The notes under the pieces are model-generated. The model searched no databases. It was given only the letters and a program-made list of their open reading frames with translations, and was not told the DNA's origin. Position numbers and translations under genes: made by a program. Positions 8,753-17,066 of a stretch of 49,658 bases of DNA are shown one piece after another (the stretch's first letter is position 1; the number at the start of each line of letters is the position of its first letter). This DNA comes from Corynebacterium kroppenstedtii (GTDB lineage: Bacteria; Actinomycetota; Actinomycetes; Mycobacteriales; Mycobacteriaceae). The DNA lies in contig NZ_QFRA01000011.1 in NCBI RefSeq assembly GCF_003243515.1, positions 1 to 49,658 of the forward strand, read 5' to 3'.

Positions 8753-9722
8753 TTCCGAAAAAGGACGAGGAAGCGACAGTCGAGAAGGATTCGATCGGCA
8801 TTATGCCGCAGTGCTGGGAGATCCTATCCAGCATTCTCTTTCGCCCGTGCTCCATGACAACGGCTTTCGGGCGGCTGGCCTCGAGAATTGGTCGTACGAA
8901 CGTATCCGTTGTCCCAAGGGCGAACTTGAAAAAACGATCAACTCTTTGGGTCCGGAGTATGAGGGCTTCTCAGTCACCATGCCGGGCAAATTCGAAGCCC
9001 TGGATTTTGCGGACGAAGTCACTGAACGCGCAAAGCTCATCGGATCTGCCAATACGCTGGTGAAAAAGCCCTCAGCAGGCGCTGACGAGCCTTCAAGAGG
9101 TAGTGTTTCTGGATCAACTCAGTGGCGTGCAGATAACACCGATGGTGAGGGCGTAGTAGGAGCCGTTCGGGAGCTTCTCACAGCCAAGACCTCATCTTCC
9201 TCCGGGAACGACTCCGACGCGACCATGGTCACGAACGCTGTCATCGTGGGTAACGGTGGCACCGCCCGGCCTGCTTTATGGGCTCTTGCTCAGTTGGGGT
9301 GCCGCAACGTCACTGTGGTAGTTCGATCATCGCGCGCGGAACAGCTCCGTCCGCTAGCGGAAGAACTGGGTGTCGACTTTTCATGGACACTGTTCGAGCG
9401 CTCAGAGAAGGCGTGTGCGAATGTCGACGTCCTGGTGTCAACAGTCCCGTCGGCGGCAGCAGAACCCTACGCAGAGCTATTGGCGAAGGCTTCGGCGGTA
9501 TGCGACGTGATTTACAGTCCATGGCCGACGCCACTGATATCGCACTGCCTCGCGGTAGGAACGCCGTGTGTTGGCGGAACGACGATGCTTTTTTACCAAT
9601 CGCTCAGCCAATTTGAGCAGTTCACCGGGCATCAAGCTCCTCAAGCGGCGATGCGACAGGCTTTGGAAAAAGCCTCTGGGGTTCCCGTCGGGGTTCTCGA
9701 CGCTCCGGGGAGTGCGAGCTAA
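8742..9722 (+). CDS. aroE: Shikimate dehydrogenase
   Basis: Reduces 3-dehydroshikimate to shikimate with NADPH, fourth step of the shikimate pathway. About 326 residues. The substrate site shows QHSLSPVLHDNGF, VTMPGKFEAL with the catalytic Lys, and RADNTDGEGVVGAV with the catalytic Asp. The nucleotide fold has VIVGNGGTARPALWAL, and the C-terminus CVGGTTMLFYQSLSQFEQFTG is typical. The start is uncertain: the GTG used here has AGTGGA ten bases upstream and overlaps the mltG end by 11 bp; TTG and GTG codons lie two and five codons earlier. A Ser-rich insertion follows the substrate domain. Confidence 0.93.
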   Translation: MPVSSEKGRGSDSREGFDRHYAAVLGDPIQHSLSPVLHDNGFRAAGLENWSYERIRCPKGELEKTINSLGPEYEGFSVTMPGKFEALDFADEVTERAKLIGSANTLVKKPSAGADEPSRGSVSGSTQWRADNTDGEGVVGAVRELLTAKTSSSSGNDSDATMVTNAVIVGNGGTARPALWALAQLGCRNVTVVVRSSRAEQLRPLAEELGVDFSWTLFERSEKACANVDVLVSTVPSAAAEPYAELLAKASAVCDVIYSPWPTPLISHCLAVGTPCVGGTTMLFYQSLSQFEQFTGHQAPQAAMRQALEKASGVPVGVLDAPGSAS

Positions 9723-9750
9723 AGATATTCCGGTGAGATAGTACCGGAAG

Positions 9751-9776
9751 TTATCCACAGGATCGTTTTATCCACA
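9751..9776 (+). promoter_or_regulatory. Two perfect DnaA boxes in tandem
   Basis: TTATCCACA occurs at 9751-9759 and again at 9768-9776, same orientation, 17 bp from start to start. Both match the DnaA box consensus TTATNCACA exactly. They lie in the 119-bp gap between aroE and the prepilin-peptidase-like gene, not near dnaA. DnaA binding here could control transcription of the following gene or titrate DnaA. The motif is directly visible; the function is inferred. Confidence 0.75.
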
Positions 9777-9841
9777 GCTTCGGTGTCCGTGAGCGCGAAT
9801 AGAATCACTCTGCCCTCCCTGATCGTGATGAAATCGCGACC

Positions 9842-10348
9842 ATGCAACAGAGTGAGCATCTGCTCTTATTTGGCTTTTCCGTCTCGCTCCATCACATTGC
9901 GGTCACCGCATTCATTGTGGCGAGCATTCTCTGGGCGCTCGTGACCGTATGGCTTGACTGTCGATATCGCCTCATCCCATGGCGCCTAACCCTAATCGGT
10001 TCGGCGATGGTCATCGCTGGGGAATCGTTACTTTTTCACGAGTGGACCAATGTACTGTGCTGTTCCGTCATCTGGTCAGGTCTTTACGCCTCTGCTGCCC
10101 TCGTGGGGGCATTCCTTGGTTCTCGACGGCCGGGAATTGGTGGCGCAGACATTTTAGTTGCTGCGGCATGCGGAGCATGGCTCACGCATGGGGGAGCGTT
10201 GCTGGTCATTGTGGCCATAGGCTGCGCCAACATCATTTCGGTCATATGCAGTCTGTACACCGTGTACCGGCATGGGCCACCAGAAATAGCCCACATTCCA
10301 GCGATGATCGGCGGGGTAGTCGTCGCCACTATGGCAGGCATGATGTAA
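9842..10348 (+). CDS. Prepilin peptidase-like membrane protease (A24 family)
   Basis: A 168-residue polytopic membrane protein with about five hydrophobic segments. The first aspartate motif appears as WLDCRYRLIPWRLT and the second as RRPGIGGADILVAAACG, where the family usually has GxGD; here the Asp is displaced by one or two residues (GIGGAD). The short form without the N-terminal methylase domain is common in actinobacteria, and a gene of this type is often found between aroE and aroC in corynebacteria. It would cleave prepilin-like leader peptides at the membrane, but no pilin or secretion genes are in this window, so its substrate is unknown. No Shine-Dalgarno sequence is evident before the ATG. 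Confidence 0.75.
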   Translation: MQQSEHLLLFGFSVSLHHIAVTAFIVASILWALVTVWLDCRYRLIPWRLTLIGSAMVIAGESLLFHEWTNVLCCSVIWSGLYASAALVGAFLGSRRPGIGGADILVAAACGAWLTHGGALLVIVAIGCANIISVICSLYTVYRHGPPEIAHIPAMIGGVVVATMAGMM

Positions 10349-10486
10349 AACGGTCACATTCACAACGGGCAGACGGGATCCGTCCCGCGAGGAACGATGC
10401 ACCCGTTATCGCCCCTCTCAGAACCCAAGCTTGTAGATTTAGAATTCTGATAGCTTTACATGGCTACTACGTGGAAGAATGACTGT

Positions 10487-11707
10487 ATGTTGCGTTGGAG
10501 CACCGCCGGAGAATCGCATGGTGAAGCGATTGTCTCCACAATGGAAAACATGGTTGCTGGCGTCCCACTCTCAACACAGGACGTGGCTTATCATCTAGCA
10601 CGACGTCGTCTGGGGTACGGCCGTGGTGCACGGATGAAATTTGAACAGGATGAAGTCACACTTCTCACTGGTGTACGTCACGGCCGCACGTTGGGTAGTC
10701 CCATCACCATCGTGATTGGCAATACGGAATGGCCCAAGTGGACCACCGTCATGGCGCAAGATCCGATTGACCGTAACGATCCAGATGTCCAGGCAGCTAT
10801 GAACTCCGGCCGGGGAGCACAACTCACTCGGCCACGTCCTGGTCACGCGGACTTCGCTGGCATGGTGAAGTACGGGGCCCATGACGCGAGAAATATTTTG
10901 GAGCGTGCCTCTGCTCGGGAAACTGCTGCCCGAGTAGCTATCGCCACCGTTGCTCGCTCTTTCCTCCGTGAAGTATTCGGCGTTGAAGTCTTTAGCCACG
11001 TCGTCAGTATTGGCGCGTCGGAGGTCGACGACACAGCCCAGCCGCACTTTAGCGATCTCACACACATCGATGAATCACCTGTACGTGCTTTTAGCACCCG
11101 GGCAGAAGAATCCATGATTAATGAAATCAATGCGGCCAAAAAAGCCGGGGACACTTTGGGCGGCGTAGTGGAGGTCATTGTCGATGGCCTTCCTATCGGA
11201 TTAGGATCGCATGTGTCGGCGGAAACTCGTTTGGATGCCCGTTTAGCCGGCGCATTGATGAGTGTCCAGGCGATGAAGGGAGTTGAAATAGGCGATGGAT
11301 TCACTGAAGCTCGTCGGCGTGGATCGGAAGCTCACGATGAAATGGTTCGCGACGACGGACACGTCACAAGGCTGACGAACCGTGCCGGTGGCCTCGAGGG
11401 CGGAATGACCAATGGCGAAACACTCCGAGTGCGCGCCGCAATGAAACCAATATCCACCGTCCCGCGAGCACTATCCACCGTTGATATGGAGACTGGCGAT
11501 GCAGCATCTGCCATCCACCAGCGTTCCGACGTGTGTGCTGTTCCCGCCGGCGGCGTCGTCGCGGAAGCGATGGTGGCCCTTGTGTTGGCACAGGCCGCTT
11601 TGGATAAATTCGGTGGTGACAGCCTTGCGGAAACCAAGCACAATGTTCAAAGCTATCTTCATCAGGTGAGTCAACGCTTGAGCTTTGACTCTGGGGTAGG
11701 AGAGTGA
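10487..11707 (+). CDS. aroC: Chorismate synthase
   Basis: Converts 5-enolpyruvylshikimate-3-phosphate to chorismate using reduced FMN. The 406-residue protein starts MLRWSTAGESHGEAIVS, the expected N-terminus with the first signature. Further signatures are GRGARMKFEQDEV, GHADFAGMVKYGAHDARNILERASARETAARVA and RAAMKPISTV. GGAAG-like purines (GTGGAAGA) lie upstream of the chosen ATG. An ATG nine codons earlier is in frame but would add an atypical extension. aroK starts immediately after the stop, so the aroC-aroK-aroB-aroQ block is almost certainly one transcript. Confidence 0.97.
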   Translation: MLRWSTAGESHGEAIVSTMENMVAGVPLSTQDVAYHLARRRLGYGRGARMKFEQDEVTLLTGVRHGRTLGSPITIVIGNTEWPKWTTVMAQDPIDRNDPDVQAAMNSGRGAQLTRPRPGHADFAGMVKYGAHDARNILERASARETAARVAIATVARSFLREVFGVEVFSHVVSIGASEVDDTAQPHFSDLTHIDESPVRAFSTRAEESMINEINAAKKAGDTLGGVVEVIVDGLPIGLGSHVSAETRLDARLAGALMSVQAMKGVEIGDGFTEARRRGSEAHDEMVRDDGHVTRLTNRAGGLEGGMTNGETLRVRAAMKPISTVPRALSTVDMETGDAASAIHQRSDVCAVPAGGVVAEAMVALVLAQAALDKFGGDSLAETKHNVQSYLHQVSQRLSFDSGVGE

Positions 11708-12283
11708 ATGAAACCACGGGTTGTATTGATTGGTCTGCCTGGTGCCGGGAAGTCCACTATCGGACGTCGGCTTAGCCGTGCTCTCGGCCTCGACCTCGTT
11801 GACTCTGATGAACTCATTGAGCAACGATGGGGCGGAATGACGTGTGGCCGTATTTATGACCATCTGGGTGAAGAGCAATTCAGGTTAGTGGAAGAGGACG
11901 TCATTGCCGACGCCTTGACTACCGGAGGCATTGTTGCGCTCGGTGGTGGGGCCATCGTCTCGCCGGTGACTCGTCGACGCCTTGTCGGCCATGAAGTGGT
12001 GTTCCTGGATGTATCCGCAGAAGAAGGTTATCGACGCACCCGGGGGTCCCTCACCCGGCCGGTGCTGCAGTCAGAGGATCCAGAGCAACGCTATCGCGAT
12101 TTGGATGAGCAACGTCGGCCCCTCTATGAAGAGGCCGCGACTCTTCGTATTCGGAGTGATCGCCGTGGCCCCCAGAAAGTCGTCGCCAGCATTCTGAATT
12201 ATCTTGAAACCAGTGAGTCCAGGGGGTCGATGATCCCCGACACCGCTGACGAATCCGCTGTTGCAGTAGAGGAATTTCTATGA
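11708..12283 (+). CDS. aroK: Shikimate kinase
   Basis: Phosphorylates shikimate at O3 with ATP. The 191-residue protein has the P-loop LIGLPGAGKSTIGRRL (residues 6-21), the shikimate-binding VDSDELIEQRWG, a GEEQFRLVEED segment and the second substrate motif ALGGGAIVSP, then the lid TRGSLTRPVL. An AGGAGA lies just before the ATG inside the aroC end. About 20 extra residues at the C-terminus, acidic and Ser-rich, go beyond the kinase core. The stop overlaps the aroB start by 4 bp. Confidence 0.96.
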   Translation: MKPRVVLIGLPGAGKSTIGRRLSRALGLDLVDSDELIEQRWGGMTCGRIYDHLGEEQFRLVEEDVIADALTTGGIVALGGGAIVSPVTRRRLVGHEVVFLDVSAEEGYRRTRGSLTRPVLQSEDPEQRYRDLDEQRRPLYEEAATLRIRSDRRGPQKVVASILNYLETSESRGSMIPDTADESAVAVEEFL

Positions 12284-13470
12284 GTACACCTAGTCGCGAG
12301 TCGACCGACACGGCGAGCGGTACAGGGCCGTGGACAATCCCGGTGAACGGCAATAAACCGTGTGACGTCGTGATAGGCCACGACCTCGTAGGCTCAATCG
12401 GAGCTGCAGCCGATTCCTACTCAAAAGTCGGAATTATTCACCAACCTACAGTTGCCGTCGCAGCCCATCGCATAGCCGATACATTGGCGGCACGCGACAT
12501 ATCCTCCTTCCTTGTCGAAATTGACGACGCTGAACAGGGGAAAACCTTCGACGTCGTCACTCGGTGTTGGGACGAGTGCGCCAAGCATGGCGTGGGCCGA
12601 CGCGACGCGATTATCAGCGTGGGCGGTGGCGCGGCAACTGATGTCGGCGGATTCGTGGCCGCGACATGGATGCGCGGCATCGATGTCATTCAAGTACCAA
12701 CCACGGTGTTGGGAATGGTCGACGCGGCCGTCGGCGGGAAAACAGGAATTAATACACCGGCTGGGAAAAACTTGGTTGGTGCTTTCCATGAGCCATCGGC
12801 TGTATTCGTTGATCTCGACTTTATTAACGATCTTCCTCGTGAGGCGATCGTTGCAGGTAGCGCCGAAATCGTGAAAACCGGGTTTATTGCGGATCCCGAA
12901 ATCACTAAACTCTATGAGCGTGATCCCAATCGGTGTCTCGATGTAGCCGGAGATTTACCCGAGTTAATTCGCAGAAGCATCGCTGTTAAGGCGTCGGTTG
13001 TCTCGCAAGATCTTAAAGAATCAAGCTTGCGTGAGATTCTCAATTACGGGCACACTTTTGGCCACGCCATTGAGAAGGTCGAGCACTACACGTGGCCGCA
13101 TGGTCATGCGGTTGCTGTGGGAATGTGTTTTGAGGCAGAACTTGCCTGCGTAACAGGGCACCTCAGTGAGGCGGTCGTGCAGCAGCATCGAACGATTCTT
13201 CAATCATTGGGTCTGCCTACGCACTATGATGCCACTGCGCTCGATGATCTCATCGATGCCATGAAGATGGATAAGAAGAACAGGGACGGGAAGATCCGAT
13301 TCGTGATCCTCACTTCCCACGATTTGGATTCCCGCGATGCTGACACGGGTAGTGGGTTGTCGGCTGGGGATAATTCCAGCCAGGTCCCACGCCCTATTCG
13401 GCTAGCTGGGCCTAGTTATGAGGACCTTCAGACTGCCTTTATGCGCATGAATGATAGGGGAGAGTCGTAG
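12280..13470 (+). CDS. aroB: 3-dehydroquinate synthase
   Basis: Cyclises DAHP to 3-dehydroquinate with NAD and a divalent metal. The 396-residue protein has the NAD-binding run GGGAATDVGGFVAATWMRG followed by QVPTTVLGMVDAAVGGKTG. The metal ligands lie in the Glu of AGSAEIVKTGFI and the His residues of NYGHTFGHAIE and WPHGHAVAVGM. A low-complexity Asp/Gly/Ser insertion near residues 345-370 (RDADTGSGLSAGDNSS) is unusual but falls in a C-terminal surface region. The start ATGA overlaps the aroK stop and the end overlaps aroQ by one base. Confidence 0.96.
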   Translation: MSTPSRESTDTASGTGPWTIPVNGNKPCDVVIGHDLVGSIGAAADSYSKVGIIHQPTVAVAAHRIADTLAARDISSFLVEIDDAEQGKTFDVVTRCWDECAKHGVGRRDAIISVGGGAATDVGGFVAATWMRGIDVIQVPTTVLGMVDAAVGGKTGINTPAGKNLVGAFHEPSAVFVDLDFINDLPREAIVAGSAEIVKTGFIADPEITKLYERDPNRCLDVAGDLPELIRRSIAVKASVVSQDLKESSLREILNYGHTFGHAIEKVEHYTWPHGHAVAVGMCFEAELACVTGHLSEAVVQQHRTILQSLGLPTHYDATALDDLIDAMKMDKKNRDGKIRFVILTSHDLDSRDADTGSGLSAGDNSSQVPRPIRLAGPSYEDLQTAFMRMNDRGES

Positions 13471-13931
13471 TGACTACTGATAACAAGCCAGCTTTACGAG
13501 TATTAGTTGCCAATGGTCCTAACCTGGATCGCCTGGGCAAACGGGAGCCGGATATCTACGGATCCACGACGCTCGAAGACGTCCAAAACATGCTTCGCGA
13601 ACGCGCTGAAGCTCTCGGTATTAGCGTGAGCTTTTATCAGTCGAACCATGAGGGCGACATGATCGATCGTATTGATCATGCCGCAGATGAGGGTGAAGCT
13701 GTCGTGATTAATCCGGGCGGATGGACGCACACATCAGTAGCCCTCCGCGATGCGTTGGCTGAGATCGCTGACGGTGCAGGCTTTATAGAAGTCCACATTT
13801 CAAATGTGCATTCTCGTGAGAATTTCCGACGGCATTCCTATCTGAGCCCGATTGCCCGCGGGGTTATTGTGGGTTTGGGAGTTGAGGGCTACGCCTACGC
13901 CCTGGATTTCCTTGCGCGCGGTAACAAGTAA
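13470..13931 (+). CDS. aroQ: 3-dehydroquinate dehydratase, type II
   Basis: Dehydrates 3-dehydroquinate to 3-dehydroshikimate. It is the small dodecameric class (153 residues). The active-site loop is GPNLDRLGKREPDIYGS with the catalytic Tyr in IYG, then FYQSNHEGDMID, INPGGWTHTSVALRDAL and EVHISNVHSRENFRRHSY with the catalytic His. Starts at GTG sharing a base with the aroB stop. With aroE, aroC, aroK and aroB it gives most of the shikimate pathway here; DAHP synthase and EPSP synthase are not in the window. Confidence 0.97.
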   Translation: MTTDNKPALRVLVANGPNLDRLGKREPDIYGSTTLEDVQNMLRERAEALGISVSFYQSNHEGDMIDRIDHAADEGEAVVINPGGWTHTSVALRDALAEIADGAGFIEVHISNVHSRENFRRHSYLSPIARGVIVGLGVEGYAYALDFLARGNK

Positions 13932-13970
13932 AACTTTGCTAATACTTCACTACTCAGGAGGTATTGATTG

Positions 13971-15032
13971 ATGGATCGTGAAAAACTTTATGCTGAGCGT
14001 CGGGACGCAGCGCGAGAGTTGCTTAACAAGGCCGATGTACCTGCTCTTTTAGTTACTAATTTAAAAAATGTTCGTTATCTCACGGGGTTTAGTGGGTCAA
14101 ACGCAGCACTCCTGCTGACCACTGATGGCAAAGAACTCCTCGGTACCGATGGTCGATACACCACCCAGGTTGCCGACGAAGCCCCCGGCATTGAAGTTCT
14201 CATCGAACGGGACACAGTTCCTGCTGTTCGGAAAGCATCCGATGGGAAAATAGGCGTTGAAACCTGTCTCAGCCTTGGTGAAGCACAGCGTTTAGGCGAA
14301 TACACGGTCACTCAAGATCTCATTGAGGATCTGAGAATGACCAAAGACGAATCAGAAATTGCTGCTCTTGACGCTGCGGCTGCCGTGGCCGATAAGGCAT
14401 GGTTGTCGCTCCTTGAGGATGAAGTCATCCGCGAGGGCGTTCCCGAAAACATCGTGGCTGCCGAACTCGAGTACCGTATGAGGAAATTCGGCGCAAACGG
14501 AATCTCCTTCGAGACGATTGTGGCGTCGGGGGTTAATGGTGCAAAACCGCACCACAGCGCAAGTACTGATCCGATCCCGAAGGGCCTCATCACCATTGAT
14601 TTTGGTGTGTACCTCAACGGTTACGCTTCGGATCAAACTCGATTGGTGTCGGTCGGGGAACCCCCGGAGAAGCAGCGCGAGATTGCGGACACTGTCTACC
14701 GCGCCTTCCTTGCCGGTTGTGAGGCGTTGCGGCCAGGCGCAGGTCTGTTCGCTATCGATAAGGTGTGCCGAGACATTATCGACGACGCAGGCTATGGCGA
14801 ATACTTCGTTCACTCGACTGGCCATGGAGTGGGGCTCGATGTCCATGAGAGGCCATACTCTGCTTCACGTACCGATAAATCAAAGACCATCGACGTCGGT
14901 CAAACCCTGACCATCGAACCCGGGATTTACGTGCCCGGTCTCTCGGGAGCGCGAATCGAAAACACGTTGGTAGTCACAGAGGACGGTTCGCGTCCACTCA
15001 ATACCAGCAGTCCGGCGCTGACGGTCGTCTAG
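13971..15032 (+). CDS. pepQ: Xaa-Pro aminopeptidase/dipeptidase, M24B family
   Basis: A 353-residue metallopeptidase that removes residues next to proline in peptides. The N-terminal creatinase-like domain covers roughly residues 1-125. The pita-bread catalytic domain contains the five metal ligands in ITIDFGVYLNGYASDQTR (two Asp), HSTGHGVGLDVHERP (His), LTIEPGIYVPG (Glu) and ARIENTLVV (Glu). A strong AGGAGG lies nine bases before the ATG; a TTG one codon earlier is possible. The gene is commonly located just before efp in actinobacteria, as here. Whether it is an aminopeptidase or a prolidase cannot be settled by sequence. Confidence 0.92.
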   Translation: MDREKLYAERRDAARELLNKADVPALLVTNLKNVRYLTGFSGSNAALLLTTDGKELLGTDGRYTTQVADEAPGIEVLIERDTVPAVRKASDGKIGVETCLSLGEAQRLGEYTVTQDLIEDLRMTKDESEIAALDAAAAVADKAWLSLLEDEVIREGVPENIVAAELEYRMRKFGANGISFETIVASGVNGAKPHHSASTDPIPKGLITIDFGVYLNGYASDQTRLVSVGEPPEKQREIADTVYRAFLAGCEALRPGAGLFAIDKVCRDIIDDAGYGEYFVHSTGHGVGLDVHERPYSASRTDKSKTIDVGQTLTIEPGIYVPGLSGARIENTLVVTEDGSRPLNTSSPALTVV

Positions 15033-15138
15033 TAGGGTAGACCCTGTACGAGGTCTTCGTCACGGTAGTGGAATCGGCTAAGCCGCCGCGGATTGTTGAT
15101 ATCCACTCACGGAGTGCCAAGGTTATGTGAAATCGATA

Positions 15139-15160
15139 TCTCAGGATCATGGTGTGTCCT
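15139..15160 (+). promoter_or_regulatory. Hairpin in the efp leader
   Basis: TCAGGA and TCCTGA form a 6-bp perfect stem around a 10-nt loop, ending a few bases before the GAGGAG ribosome-binding site of efp. It is followed by purines, not by a T run, so it is not a terminator. It could influence efp translation or simply be chance. Confidence 0.3.
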
Positions 15161-15179
15161 GAAGGATGAGGAGTTTTCA

Positions 15180-15743
15180 GTGGCAACTACTGCCGATTTC
15201 AAAAATGGGCTAGTTCTGAAACTTGACAACAAACTTCAGCAGATTGTGGAGTTTCAGCACGTCAAGCCGGGTAAAGGGCCAGCGTTCGTCCGTACCAAGC
15301 TCAAGGATGTTGTATCCGGGAAAGTCGTCGATAAGACTTTCAATGCTGGTGTCAGAGTTGAGACCGCGACGGTAGACCGCCGTGATATGACGTACCTCTA
15401 CAACGATGGCACTGATTACGTGGTCATGGACGATAAGAACTACGAGCAGATTCCTCTTTCGCCGGAGCTGATGGGTGACGGTGCTCGGTTCTTGTTGGAA
15501 AACATGCCCGTCCAGGTCTCTTTCTATGAGGATCAGCCGCTGTTCGTCGAGTTACCGGTTTCCGTGGAACTGAAGGTCAAGCACACCGATCCCGGTTTGC
15601 AGGGTGACCGTTCGACGGGTGGCACGAAGCCAGCGACCCTCGAGACTGGAGCAGAGGTCCAGGTTCCTCTCTTCATTGAGACCGGCAATGTCCTGAAAAT
15701 CGATACGCGTGATGGCTCCTACCTTTCACGCGTGAATAACTAA
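15180..15743 (+). CDS. efp: Translation elongation factor P
   Basis: Binds the ribosome E/P region and relieves stalling at polyproline stretches. The 187-residue protein has the three-domain EF-P layout: KOW-like domain I with the tip loop HVKPGKGPAFVR (Lys 32), then YLYNDGTDYVVMDDKNYEQI and the C-terminal signature LFIETGNVLKIDTRDGSYLSR. The PGKGPA loop is the form described for an actinobacterial subfamily whose Lys is active without modification. No EpmA/EpmB-type gene is in the window. Start is GTG with GAGGAG seven bases before. nusB follows within a few bases. Confidence 0.97.
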   Translation: MATTADFKNGLVLKLDNKLQQIVEFQHVKPGKGPAFVRTKLKDVVSGKVVDKTFNAGVRVETATVDRRDMTYLYNDGTDYVVMDDKNYEQIPLSPELMGDGARFLLENMPVQVSFYEDQPLFVELPVSVELKVKHTDPGLQGDRSTGGTKPATLETGAEVQVPLFIETGNVLKIDTRDGSYLSRVNN

Positions 15744-15754
15744 GGAACGTGGAC

Positions 15755-16333
15755 GTGGCAGACGACAACGTTGGAGCGTCCTCATCTGCGGACACGCCCA
15801 TAGAGAATGAGACGGGCGACCATACCCGGCAGGGTGATCAGCCTTCCGCCGAGAAGCGGCCAAAGTCCACTCGTAGTGGATTCAAGCGGCATGGGTCGAG
15901 ATATAAAGCCCGACGTCGCGCGGTCGATATTTTGTTCGAGGCGGAATTTAGAGATCAAGATCCTGTGTATGTCGTCGAGCAGCGACGAGAACTGTCTCAG
16001 GATCCGGAATCCGGTGTCTTACCCGTGTCCGATTACACGGCGACGATCGTGTCGGGCGTCGCAGAGAACCTGGATGGCATAGATTCCGCGATTGCCTCTC
16101 ATTTGTCCTCGACGTGGCGTTTGGACCGTATCCCTGCTGTTGACCGAGCTGTCATGAGGGTGTCGACGTGGGAGTTGCTTCACAATGAGGAAGTGCCTCC
16201 GAAGGTCGCGGTTTCTGAAGGGATCGAGCTGGCTTCCGAGTATTCAACGGATGTTGCCCCGGCGTATGTCAACGCGGTTTTGGATGATATCGCTGGAGAA
16301 GTGCAGCGTTTGCAGTCGAATGACGAATCATGA
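15755..16333 (+). CDS. nusB: Transcription antitermination protein NusB
   Basis: Component of the rRNA antitermination complex that binds boxA RNA with NusE/S10. The 192-residue product has a polar, charged N-terminal extension of about 50 residues (ETGDHTRQGDQPSAEKRPKS). The NusB fold follows: YKARRRAVDILFEAEFRDQDP, then IDSAIASHLSSTWRLDRIPAVDRAVMR and VAVSEGIELASEYSTDVAPAYVNAVLDDI. I prefer the second GTG, eight bases after AAGGA; a GTG two codons earlier is too close. It ends the aro-efp-nusB block and is followed by a strong terminator. Confidence 0.95.
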   Translation: MADDNVGASSSADTPIENETGDHTRQGDQPSAEKRPKSTRSGFKRHGSRYKARRRAVDILFEAEFRDQDPVYVVEQRRELSQDPESGVLPVSDYTATIVSGVAENLDGIDSAIASHLSSTWRLDRIPAVDRAVMRVSTWELLHNEEVPPKVAVSEGIELASEYSTDVAPAYVNAVLDDIAGEVQRLQSNDES

Positions 16334-16387
16334 CATTCGTTGCGCGGTAGGGAAGTCTCTGCGCCTGGAATAGTCGTAGTCAAATAG

Positions 16388-16416
16388 CTCCGCCGGTACT
16401 CACCGGCGGAGTTTTT
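16388..16416 (+). terminator. Rho-independent terminator after nusB
   Basis: CTCCGCCGGT and ACCGGCGGAG form a perfect 10-bp GC-rich stem around the tetraloop ACTC, followed at once by five T. It sits 54 bp after the nusB stop and should end the aro-efp-nusB transcript. Confidence 0.95.
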
Positions 16417-17025
16417 CTATGCCTTTTTCTTATGGTGCGGTGGTCCGCTACCGCGATGCGTCGGGCGTAATTAAGTTACGACGACAAGTGAGCGGCATGG
16501 TCTATCCCGGCCCTCCTGCCACCTCAACTAACCCCGAAATGGGGTAATTCTCGCGCCATAATTTCAGTTAAGGGACCTGAGGGACATTTCTACGATTAGC
16601 AATGTAACAAACGAGTTACGGATTGATAACAGCTAAGAGCTGGAGTTTTAGTATGGCTGGAATAGGAATAACTTATCGTTGTACAATCGGTGCCAGATTA
16701 ATCTGATAACAGCCAGAAAGGTCTATTGAAAGACATTGTAAAACTGGATGTAGAAAACGACTGCCGTTCGTATAACCTAGTCATGCCGACGGAGCCACAG
16801 CCAGTCAGCGTTTACCCACTATTCTGGGCCATGCTCATCAAGGGGGCCAAAGGAGCGGTAGACGTGGTGTCACCATTGTGGATCCCGGCCCCACAGCGCG
16901 TCACGCCGCAGGAGGGGCTCTATCTGGGTCGATAGAGAAATGCGGATCGTGACAGACGCTTCGGGTCGGAGGGGGCGGATGACACCCCGGCTGTGGCTCC
17001 GTTTGCACTCACACGAGGCCAAACT
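16417..17025. other. Sparsely coding stretch between the nusB terminator and the PAP2 gene
   Basis: No recognisable gene family appears here. Visible items are the hairpins ACCCC-GAAAT-GGGGT near 16534-16550 and CAGCT-AAG-AGCTG near 16630-16642, the word GATAACAGC repeated about 80 bp apart, and one small candidate reading frame listed separately. Most other frames in the stretch look non-coding. Confidence 0.5.
16726..16935 (+). CDS. Possible small hypothetical protein
   Basis: A 69-codon frame starting at TTG with AAAGG four bases upstream; an internal ATG 19 codons in would give 50 residues. A -10-like TACAAT lies about 40 bp upstream. The product has a polar first third, then a hydrophobic run (VYPLFWAMLIKGAKGAVDVV) and a Pro-rich end (SPLWIPAPQRVTPQEG). 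I do not recognise it. The amino-acid make-up is protein-like, but the short length makes chance likely. Confidence 0.25.
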   Translation: MKDIVKLDVENDCRSYNLVMPTEPQPVSVYPLFWAMLIKGAKGAVDVVSPLWIPAPQRVTPQEGLYLGR

Positions 17026-17049
17026 AAAAAAAGCCCCACTAGGGGGCTT
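17026..17049 (-). terminator. Rho-independent terminator of the PAP2 gene
   Basis: On the minus strand AAGCCCC and GGGGCTT form a 7-bp stem around a 5-nt loop (CTAGT), running directly into a T run. It lies about 20 bp past the stop of the leftward gene. Confidence 0.92.
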
Positions 17050-17066
17050 CGATAGAGCTTTGAGTA

